A stretch of 64,000 nucleotides of DNA from Linepithema humile. Taxonomy: Eukaryota > Arthropoda > Insecta > Hymenoptera > Formicidae. The DNA lies in NCBI RefSeq assembly GCF_040581485.1, contig NC_090131.1:22890532-22954531 (forward strand), given 5' to 3'. The stretch's first letter is position 1. Every line of letters begins with the position of its first letter. Below are positions 13,166 to 23,550 of this stretch, in pieces. The notes under the pieces are model-generated. The model was given only the letters and a program-made list of their open reading frames with translations, was not told the DNA's origin and ran no database searches. A program made the position numbers and the translations under genes.

Positions 13166-13920
13166 AGATAACAGATAGGCAAGCGCGACCATCCTCGTTT
13201 TTCTTTCGCCACATGTCTGGCAAAACGTGCCGCGTCATTGGGTGCAAAGCGCATGCCGTTCTTTAAATCTTCTAGCGCAAAAAAGAAATGCGCGCGCACG
13301 CACACATACATTTCACTAAGTGAATTTTAACACAATCCCGAGAAACGTTAGTAAAAAATTTGCTGGCAACGTTGCTGATTGCTTTAAATTATTGATGAAA
13401 TTTTGATTCAAGCATTTACAAAGAAACGTTTGCAACTTTATGTCTAAGATTAATTAAAATAACGGTAATAATCTCTTGAATGAAGGAAAATTATTTAACC
13501 GGCACTAGAATTTTTATCACCAATAATTTCTTTGATAATTAGCGGCTTACGAAACGTCGAAATGCTGAATAAAGTCTGCTGCTGCTGCAAGCGGCTGCGA
13601 TATTTTATTTTAATTAAACTTTTCGTTCTCGGAATGAACATCGCCTATCCGTTTCACCAACAAATCGCTCGCAAACTTTTTCCTCGACTACTACGAGAGA
13701 TTATAGGTTGATTCGTGCGAATCCGCCGATGATTACCGACGCCGTGTCCCGCGCGAAAATCCGATTAGACGGTTTAAAATCGATGGTAACCGGCGCGGAG
13801 ATCCATTCACGACGGATGCGAGCGCTGTAACAGGGCAACAACGCCGACATTGGGCAGTTTAGAGGGTGCGTGTTTGAAATTGGTCGAAGGGCTGATAGAG
13901 CGTGTGCGACGGTAGACAGG

Positions 13921-13941
13921 GAGAGAGAGAGAGAGAGAGAG
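13921..13941. repeat. (GA)n microsatellite
   Basis: About 21 bases of pure GA dinucleotide within a GC-richer patch. Confidence 0.9.
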
Positions 13942-16900
13942 ACGAACGTGCAAGCCGGCGGCTTGCAATTACCATTCATTACTTTGTTGGGGCCAATTGA
14001 CATAACTGATTGGTATTCGGCACCCATGCCACCCTCAAAGGATCCTGCCGACCGTCACGAAGGGGGCTAATGTAGTTACCCACGTCTATGCTGCGGGCTA
14101 CACACACCTCCGATACAACACCCCGGCGTTGCCCGCGCGCGTTTACGACGTCGAACGCGCGGAGTTAAATCACGATTAAAGCACTCTTTCGAGAATTAAT
14201 ACGGTTTCGAGCGCGACGGTTACTGCAGATCGCGCACGGGGATTGAATGATCGTGTGCGATCCGCAGTGCCTTCGTCGAGAAATACGTGTTTTCGTTTTT
14301 CTTCTCTTTCTTTTTTTTTTTTTCTATTATCTTTCACCAAGCAGCTGACTCTTTCTGCTAATTTTAGAACGTGTCGGGCTTTTCAATCCGCTGATGCTTT
14401 CAGCACGCGAAATCTGCCAATTCTGCAAATAGATCCGGGTGAAATTTAATTTGAGACGAAAACTCACAGTTCAGATATAGAGTTGATTTTAAATTTTATA
14501 AGTTCTATCTATCAAATTCCATTATCACGTACAATTGCATTATTGCCGTAATTTTATTACACATCGTTTATATACGTCATAATAAATAGAAGATATATTT
14601 CTGATCTTGCTACATATCTAAAAGCAAGAATAATTATTAAAAGGTGACCTGACTTCTCTTGTTGCAGTATTCTTGCGCGGAAGAATGGTCTTGCATCACG
14701 GATATCCTGCGTAAGGCGCACCGGCAACTCTCGATGTAAGGGCGCACGAAGCAAGGTAAGTAAAAATAAGTTTACCAATAAACAACTTTTTTATAATTGC
14801 GAAAAGTAATATCTGCAATTATGAATGCATTTACTTGCTTACTATGCATGAAGGTATACCTACGTGTAACGAAATAGTTTACAGCCGCCGCATTCAAAAT
14901 ACTTCCTTACGCAAATTGCATTCAACTCGCCCTATTTAATCAGTCTCACAAATAAAAGCATAGCAACTCGGAAAATTTATACATAAATCACGCAGAAACC
15001 TAATTTTACAAGCTCTAAACTTGCGCAAATGTTAACCGTCCGTAATCAAGAGTCCTTTTTTATGTAACTTTCCTTCTGTCTCAAACTTCTTGCTTGCCAT
15101 AAACTTAACCGACTATCACAATTCGAAGCCATTTTCCTTGACCAAGCACTATTTCCACCCGAAGGAGGTACACGAAGAATGGAAAGTCAACTGATAAATA
15201 GTTCCTAATGTTTTTCCGCGTCGAGTTCGCCTTCTCTGCGGTACGGCGTGCCGAGTACACTTACGTCTGCAAGAATTTCGGGCTCGCTTAGTTCCGTTTC
15301 TCAAGAGAAATTCTAACTTACCGTTAAAAGAATCGAGGCGAAAAATTCTGCTTCATTGCGAACGGATGACATTTCCCTTCCTTTCGCGAGAACGCTCACA
15401 GTGGCATTTTCACATTCCTTATCGCGGCAGTGTGGAACTATCATTTCCCTAGAAAAGCCCTCTTAGAAAAATCATGGAATGAAAGAACGGTATTTAAGGG
15501 AGACGTTGGAAACGCATTCCAAGCGTTATATCAGCATTTAAATTTTATAGAAATACGCGTAAGATATTATTTAGCGAAGTGTTCGATAAAATTATTATTA
15601 AAATAATGTTTCAATTTACATTGTTATTTTCATCATTAAATATTTTTTTTCATTGTTTATTAAACTCTAGTCACTATTCAAATATATTTAATATTTATTT
15701 TCGCTAAAACACTATATATTTGCATTAATATAAAGCGTATAAAATGTTTTCGATAATTTATTTAATGTGAAAAGGGAAAATTTAAAAAAAATACAATATT
15801 ATTTTGTGATAAGCGAGGAACGTATAGTATACATATATCAAGGTAAAACACGTTCAGCACATCAGCACTGCGAAACATTATTCATTATTACGCGTCAGCT
15901 ATTTCGCAGCAAAATCGATACTATAGTATCTTTGAATGCACATTTTTAAAATATTCACAGAGAAAGAGATGTTACGGAATAACGCAGTAGGATATCTATA
16001 ATACGTGAGGCAACATCGATCGTAATTTGTTGATACAAGTTGTTAAGCAGTTTAATCTTTCAATTTTTATTTTTTAATTAACTAAATCTCCTTTCTCTTT
16101 CTCTATCTTCAAAATATCATTTAAAATTGCTACAATTATTTAGTTTGTCAAGACTAGGCTAACGCTATTCTGTTTGCCACACAAACATTGCGACAAATCA
16201 AGGCTTTGTCGCGAGTCGCAATACAGCGTCGAGAATGGCACAGTATTGCACGTCAATGACAACGTTTACACGACCCACTTTACGCCGGCTTAGTGTACCA
16301 ACTTAGTGTACCTCAAGTGTTAAATGTAGTATAGACTGTGATTTTACGTTGCGGTCACTTCGCTCGTGTAATTACGTGTTTATATAGGATGATGATCATA
16401 AAGTTGTAAGTAAAAACAACTTGAAAGTCTAACTAATACTTATCGTAGGAACAATTTGCGTTCAAAACAGGATGTTTATAATAGTTTGGAAATACATGAT
16501 AGCTGTGATGCTGTGTGTGTAGAGATAATAATTCGAATAATTTAAAAGAAATATACATATATCGCAGATAATAACATAACACTCGGCGTTACGTGGTAAC
16601 AGAATATATTTAAGTAATACAAAAGTTTAAGAAAGCTTTTAAAAATATTTAAAGAACGTTTTAAAGATTATAGCATTTTTTTCAAACGTTATTACAACAT
16701 TTTTTAGACTTTGTATTATCTACATACCTTTGGGAGAGCGAAATGGTATACTCGCATCGTATCGTTGTTACAAATTGTCTAACACGTGAAATAAATCGTC
16801 AATTCAAATTTTTTTTCATCCAATTAATCCGTAGTCTCTCGTTACTTCTGAATACAAATTGACCGCCAGTCGATGACTCTTATTGCAAAACGACACGATA

Positions 16901-17539
16901 GAAACGTGCGTTTCAAAAGCGTATCCGATACGCGCAGCATTGCACGTATTCATTTGAGCGTCTCCTTTTTTTTCTCTTTCACATTTATTTCCGTTCATGT
17001 CATCGAATACACGTGTGCCAATGTTACAACGAACACGTTAAACGCGCGCGAGATTTATAAATGAAAATGAAAAACGCGATCGCGTCATCATACGCCGAAA
17101 ACTCAGTCAATAATGTAGCATCGTCGCGGGAACAATGAAAATAAAATTCATGTTACATGCACAAATCCATGGATTGTGTGTACCTTTACATCAAAGAGGA
17201 TTTTCCCCGAGTTGTGCTAACAACAAGCATGTCATGCTCAGCCACTCGAACGTCTCACAAAGCGAACAATGTTTGAAAAACAATTATCTATTATTTCGTA
17301 ATACGAAAGTATAAAAATGAAAACACGATTCCCTGCAAAATTTTGCTTCACAAAACAAATTATTCTACTTAGTATTTTTTTACATTCCTTGCACGCTATT
17401 CGCATTTTCTTCGCAATTAATTAATACCTCGTTCTTTTCCCGTTCTTTTGCATTCAATTAATAATGTAACTGAATTCGACATTTGTGCGGACGGAAGAAC
17501 CGTTAGTCGCTATAACGGATTTGACACATTATTATTTTA

Positions 17540-18000
17540 CGGAAAAGCTAATTAATATGTCGACGGGGCGGGCAAAACAAAGCCTCATTTCCGCGACCGA
17601 TCAATGATTCTGGACAACGTAATTATCAGCTCCATTTACGCCACTGACAGTGATGATTCATTAACGTGGGGGTAAAAGGTGGCGAACGGTCCATATGCGC
17701 CGCTATTTTTATGGCGCCATTATGAAAAGCTTGCCTAATTCGGTCTGATGTCATTAATGTCTGCGATTCGGCGATAAATTATTCAGGATAATTGGATTCA
17801 GGGCCTGCATAAAATCCACTTAGTATATGGCGCCCATTCAGTAAAGGTAGTCGCGGGCCACATGGACATAAAAAGGGGGGAGGAGAGCGAGCTAATGCTC
17901 CGACATGAGATTATTTTATACCGGGCTCTATGGCGTGTGTTGTAAATCGACGCTATAGCGCGACCCACCGTAGTGCGGTATTTAATAGTTCATGCTGTAT
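17540..18000. promoter_or_regulatory. Candidate enhancer-like noncoding block
   Basis: This is a mixed-composition block without long ORFs. It contains TGACAG (17645-17650, a Homothorax/Meis-type site) three bases before TGATTCAT (17654-17661, Extradenticle/Hox-type consensus TGATTNAT). It also has the palindrome ATGGCGCCAT at 17711-17720, a related ATGGCGCC near 17828, and TTTTTATGG (Caudal/Abd-B-like). The site combination resembles Hox-cofactor enhancers, but this rests on word matching alone. Confidence 0.3.
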
Positions 18001-19970
18001 TACGCCGAGCGAAATAATATCGTTCCGAAATTTAAATTTTTTGGGGAGCTTGCAACCATTAAAACGCGCACTTAGAAATAATAAGTAATCCTTTATTCAT
18101 TATCCTTTATTCAAATAAAATTTAACAGATCCTGATATATTAAGCATACATTATCTTATATATATATTAATTTATATCATTTCTATTTATAAATTCATTT
18201 TTATATTTTTACTATTTAGAAACATGTAATAATTGCTTTTTCTTTTGCCTCGCAGTTACTTTTTTAATCTTGAAGAGGTCCGCACAAAGGGTGTGTTTGC
18301 GAATAACGCTGATCTTTAACATCGCAGATTGCATTCGTATATTTTGTTGCATTATTAAGCCAAAGGCGAAAGAATTTTCCGCGTCTGCAAAATGGACGCG
18401 CCTCTGTATACACTACCCCACGGCAATTGCTCTGTACTGCAATACGCACGGCGTGCAAGCAAACATTTTTCATTTAGTCGAATACTCTTAAATATCAAAG
18501 AGTGCGCACACGGAAAGCGAGGAAGAACGCAATTCTCCGTGGCTACCGCGTCCCAGCATTACGAACCGATTCTCGGGCGTCTGTTGTCTACACAAAGCTA
18601 AAAATGACGAAAGAGAACAAAAAGAAACGCGGCGAAAAGAACGTACGGCGAAGCAGAAGGGAAGCACACGAATTAATTAAGAGTCCGCGGATCGCCGGGG
18701 CGAGCAAACAAGGTGCGGCGCAGTCGCCGTGGTTCACAGGTACACCGAATATCCGGTCGCGGTCGTGTGCGAACCGGAGAAAGAAGGTCGGCAAGGAAGA
18801 TAGCGGCGGTTGAAAATGCGAGCCGCCCCTTCGTCGATTCGCCGCGGCGCGTATGCCCCCGCGTGTTATATCGCTCGATATACAAACGAAACCGCGGAGA
18901 CCCCGGCGGGAGTGCATCTCTTCTCCGAGCTGTCTCGCGGAGAGAACGGGCGGAGAGAGACTGCGAGACACAAGAGGTTGAAGAATGTGCACTCAGCGTG
19001 ATTGGTGCTGCGCGCCGGTGCATAGTGCCGGCTGTCGGCATGAAAACTCGAGAATTTTCCCAACTACTCATGTGCACACAGCCGAAGACGTGCGTATAAA
19101 CCTGCCTCTCACCGCGCGGCGTCTTAGCCACCGTGATCGAACTATCGGCTTTCCTGTCGTAGAACTATTCTCTTTTTCCCTCCCTGTATTCCGGTCTTCT
19201 ATTTCCGTCTTAGTATATAGCGAGAAATGTATAAGTTTTAGCAACTCGCATTGTGGTTGAACACGGAGATTTTTGGGCTTTTCTCGCGCACAAATATTTT
19301 ATCCGCGACGGAGAAAAAAAAAAGGATACGAATTTGAAAGCATTTTTAATTCGTAGGTTCATCCAATCATGAGAAATCAGGAAATCTCTTATATCATTGA
19401 AGTATGAAATTTGCAAAGGGATTGGTTTGAGAGATATATGGGTAAAAGAGTTTTTTTCAATCTTTTTAGTGCGCATTGTGTGTCGACGAACGAAACTTTT
19501 AATCCGTTTTATAACAGCCACTGTTATTTTGTTAAGCCGCTTTAAATGAAATCGTAAATCAGACAGATGCCCAAATTCTGCTTGTCTTGTTACATTTGCC
19601 GAGCAGCAAAGCGAATTTGTATTGGGATTTTACAGAGAGATTTTCCAATAGCAAATAATATTCGGCGTGTTGCAAGCTATTGGTTTATTCGCGTAGACAT
19701 AAACAACAAACTACGCTTGCAAGTTGTAATGTAAATCGGACCGAATAAAGTACATTCAGTATTTGTCAGAAGCTAATATTTATCGAAAGATCAGATTCAT
19801 ATTGCTATTGCAGCTACCGCAAAATTAAATGTTATTAACGAAACGTATTAACAATTTATATGAACACAATATGAACAAGAAAAGAGGAAAATCAACTATT
19901 ATTATATTAATATATTGAACAAATATAATATTAAAATAATTACAGATGCGCAATATGCATATGCAAAATT

Positions 19971-20007
<37 letters not shown>

Positions 20008-20028
20008 TTCTCTTTCTCTCTCTCTTTC
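19971..20028. repeat. (TC)n microsatellite
   Basis: About 58 bases of TC dinucleotide with occasional TTTC interruptions, just beyond the 3' end of the downstream maltase gene. Confidence 0.95.
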
Positions 20029-20186
20029 AAAGGTTCATGATATTTATTTCACATTTATCCAAGTAAAATTAGTATTTTCCATAATGATTACAATACATAA
20101 TAAATACAATTTTCATTAATTAAAAAATATCGAAAACACAGTACATCTCTGTTCGCATGAAATGAAATATCACTTGGCTCTGTGTA

Positions 20187-20192
20187 TTTATT
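20187..20192 (-). terminator. Possible polyadenylation signal of the downstream maltase gene
   Basis: AATAAA on the minus strand, about 120 bases after the stop codon. It is the first such hexamer downstream of the gene. Confidence 0.4.
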
Positions 20193-20312
20193 CTCAATTT
20201 CATACAAGACGATCCGTCCATAGTGGCTTGATACATACGTCTATACATATATATCCCAAACTTCGCGTTACCGGTGGGTTATCCATGAGCACGAGAGATA
20301 GGCGGGAATTTA

Positions 20313-22339
20313 CTAAACCAAATCTGCTGTGGTGAGCACAACGGAGGCCGAGCCGGGCACAGTGATGTGAGTCGTGTCAACGCGCGATTCTGCAAGCAGC
20401 TCGGAGTGCACGCTGGACGCATAGACGATCAACTGCCCTGGAATATTCATCCAAGTTCTAGCATCGACGGCGACCGGCGTGTCTGCGAAGTTAACCATAA
20501 GCGCCACGACGGACACCCCGTGTCGTCGCACTACCCCCAGGATTTTCTCGGTAACCAGAACGGTCTCCGTGGAACCCTGCTCGATAACAGGCTTCCTTTT
20601 CAATCGCGACAGAGACTTAAATACTTTGTAATGGAACACCGTCGCGGTCTTTTGCGCTGCCAAATTCAGACTCTTGTAATTGCTGTGCACCGGAAGCCAC
20701 GTTTTATTGTTGGCAGAGAAGCCGGCGCTGGTGCTGTTGTCCCATTGAAAAGGCGTTCTTGCCGGATCCCTCGATTTTAAATGATATCTAAAAGACGATA
20801 AGACGGAAATTAATTGTACGATTTAATGATGGGAAAAGAATTTAATATTAAGAATCGAATTGATTGATAATATATTTTGTTATAAATTTTAATGAAAACA
20901 TTGTATAAATTAATAGCAGTCTTTTAATAATGTAGCGTAATTACACGATACGTTATAATTGTAGTATTACGAAGTTGATAGTAATGTTACAAAATAGATA
21001 ACGTACGGTTTATTAATAAAATAACGCATCGATAGATTCCATTTCAAATTTACTGCGCTACACAACGATACGGTTCTATTCGGGTTCATCTCCACTCACG
21101 ATAGTACCTATTGGGTCCAGCTATGCATCCGACGGGATCCACGGTTTCCGCATACGTAAAATTCCTGTCGAGCATGCCGATCTCGTCGCCGTTGTAAATC
21201 ACGCTCACGCCGGGTAAAACGATCGCGAGCATGGAGAGCTGATCGGCCCGCTTCTCGCCGAATCGGGAAGCCGCGCGATGATTATCGTGATTTCCCACGA
21301 CCCAGTTCGCGACGTACGCTGGATTTTTAGGCATGATATTCATCCAGCTGTCGATGGAGCGCTTGAAATCGGCCGCGCTGGATTTGTTATTCAGGTCGAG
21401 GATGAGCATAAAGTTGAACGGCACGTTCGAGCCCGATTCATAGTACAATGCGAAATCCGTGTCGGCCTCAGTCAGAATCATTTTCGTGTCGAACGTTTTC
21501 GAGTGATTATCCAGCAAGTTCCGCCAGGATCGGAGAACATCGTAAATCTCGACTAGATTTCTCGTATAAATGTGGTCCAAGGTTTCGTAGTCGTCGTCTG
21601 GTAAGCCGGATTCGTTTCTTCGGGGCTCGTCCGGGAAACGGGGGTCTTCAAATAGATGACTAACGGTATCGATGCGAATGCCATCTATACCGCGATCCAT
21701 CCAGAAATTTAGCACGTTCGTCATCTCTCGTTGCAGCGCGGCGCTACGATGGTTGAGATCCGCTTGAGCAACGTTGAACTGATGTAGGTAATACTGTTTT
21801 CGTACCGGATTCCATTCCCAGGCGGAACCTTGGACAACGCTCAGCCAATTGTTTGGTGGCTTCCGAGTGCCATTTACCATCTTCGCGTCGCGCCAGACGT
21901 AATACTCGTCGTAGGGCTTGATCCGTAGAACGCTCTTCTTGAACCATTCGTGCTCGTGAGAGCTGTGATTGGGTACGAAGTCAAGGATTACCTTCAATCC
22001 GAGGGACTTCGCACGGGCCACAAGCTTGTCGAAATCGGTCAAGGTACCGTAATCCCTGTCGACGTCGGTATAATTAGAGATGTCGTAACCAAAATCGAAT
22101 TGCGGACTGGTGTAGATCGGCGACAGCCATAACGCGTCGGCGCCGATGTCCGCGATGTATTCCAACTTACTCGTGATACCGTCCAAGTCGCCGATCCCGT
22201 CCCCATTATTATCTTTGAAACTTCGCGGATAAACCTGATACACGAGACTGTTCTTGTACCAATCTCTGCTTGCATTCTCGGCAGATACCGCGGTAGTCAG
22301 AGCGACCAACGCCGTAATGAAAACGGAGAGGCGATGCAT
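20313..22339 (-). CDS. Alpha-glucosidase / maltase (GH13_17), downstream copy
   Basis: Secreted enzyme expected to release glucose from maltose, sucrose and related alpha-glucosides. There are two coding exons: 22339-21108 and 20787-20313. The intron 21107-20788 (GT...TTTTAG) splits an Arg codon in phase 2 and the product is 568 residues, typical of insect maltases. It starts at ATG with a signal peptide (about residues 1-20). The GH13 barrel shows conserved region I DFVPNH (120-125), nucleophile Asp224 in GIRID, acid/base Glu291 in LTEAD and transition-state Asp352 in VVGNHDNH. Exon 2 begins YHLKSRDPARTPFQWD, a family hallmark, and ends ...VVLTTADLV. It lies about 1.2 kb downstream of, and head-to-tail with, its duplicate. 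Oddities: the loop after Glu291 is three residues shorter than in the sister copy and lacks the Tyr of the usual EAY; a strong extra donor (GTGAGT) lies 8 bases inside the intron. All catalytic residues are present, so it is probably active. Confidence 0.93.
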
Positions 22340-22380
22340 AGTGACTGATTCGAGATTGGATTCCGATACGCTTTTATACT
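22340..22380 (-). promoter_or_regulatory. Core promoter of the downstream maltase gene
   Basis: On the minus strand TATAAAAG occupies 22378-22371. An arthropod initiator word TCAGT occupies 22348-22344, so the putative +1 A (22346) is 32 bases after the first T of the TATA box. This spacing is canonical and implies a leader of only about 7 bases before the ATG at 22339. GATA-type words lie further upstream (about 22427-22500). Confidence 0.6.
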
Positions 22381-23550
22381 ATGAGATGAAACTCTTAAAA
22401 ATTTGTAATAGATACGGTATTGGAATATTATCACTTTGATAAATTCATGACTGCGTCTTGCTGTATCTAAGAATCAGTGATAATCACGGTATAGTTGGCA
22501 TTTTTTATATAATTGATACCATATAGTTTTATACAATCCTTTGTACATTATCTGAAAGCGCGATAAGTATTGTAATTTTATTAAAAATATTTATTGCAAT
22601 AAATATTGCAATTGTTAAAAATTTTTTATTTTTTTATCTTCAAATTTTGTTTTACAACGAGAGAAAATGTAAATTGCAGAATCGAAAATTGCAAAATTGC
22701 TTTAAATTTGTTTTGCAAAAATACGTGATTTTGCAAAATAACATTGTCATTAATAAATGAATTTAATTTTTGTTCGCATAAAACTCTTGAAATTTGAAAC
22801 AGTAATAATCAAAGGACAAGAGAAAATGTAACATTTTTGAAGAGTTTAAATGCGCGATTATGAATGTTTCATAATTATCGTTGATTTATACGATAATTTG
22901 TATAGATATGTTAATTTACATTATACGACAAATTGTACGCTTCAATTTCATATGCAGAATGTCAGTCAGAGCAAAATAATGTTTCGATGCACGTCGTAGA
23001 GCTGCGTAACACGACGTTTTTAATTTGTTTTTATCATGGCAAAGGTTAAACTTAAAAAAATCGTAATCTTTTTTTCACAAACATTTTAATAAAAAATAAA
23101 TATACTTTATTAAAAGAAAATGAAGAAGTCTGAGAAGTTAATCGGAAAATCTATAAATGAGAATTCATTAATAAATCTGCGGAAGAACCAAATTAAGAAT
23201 TTAATTGATATCGTTTTAGCATAAATTTTGGCATCTTATAATAAAATCAACATTTGCGGTTTAAATAAAATTTATTTTCTTGAAGAAAAAAATATATTTT
23301 ATACATAGTCACATAAATGAACAAACAAATCATTTATTTCAAGTAAAAGTCGCAATAATTAATTGCAAATACTAACACTTGATGATGTTAAGAAATTTAT
23401 AAATACATTTTCTTCGAACATCTCTCTTTTGAGATTTATACAAGACTGTCTGCCCGCAGAGAAAATAGCTTGTATACATCTATATGTACATATTGGAAAC
23501 TTCACTTTACGGAGAACTATCGATTAGCATGAGAGATAGGTAGAAATTTA
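22381..23550. other. Spacer between the two maltase genes
   Basis: AT-rich, with no ORF of note. It should contain the upstream regulatory region of the downstream maltase and the 3' flank of the upstream one. A minus-strand AATAAA lies at 23333-23338, about 210 bases past the upstream gene's stop codon. Confidence 0.6.

Larger units (their letters stand above)
12633..19970. other. Stretch without a supported gene, with regulatory-looking blocks
   Basis: No convincing exon. GC-richer patches lie at about 12720-13310, 13680-14280 and 18260-19260, all with long ORFs on both strands and no motifs. Three CGTAATTAC palindromic words lie at 13041-13165. A (GA)n tract lies at 13921-13941 and a CTG-rich run near 13577-13590. 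The block at about 17540-18000 is neither simple sequence nor ORF-bearing and carries several homeodomain-type words. The remainder is plain AT-rich DNA. Confidence 0.5.

Noticed and set aside
18502..19131. Overlapping ORFs of 103-152 codons on both strands
   Set aside because: Mirror-image ORFs from GC-rich composition, Arg/Ser-rich, with non-ATG starts for several and no recognisable motif.
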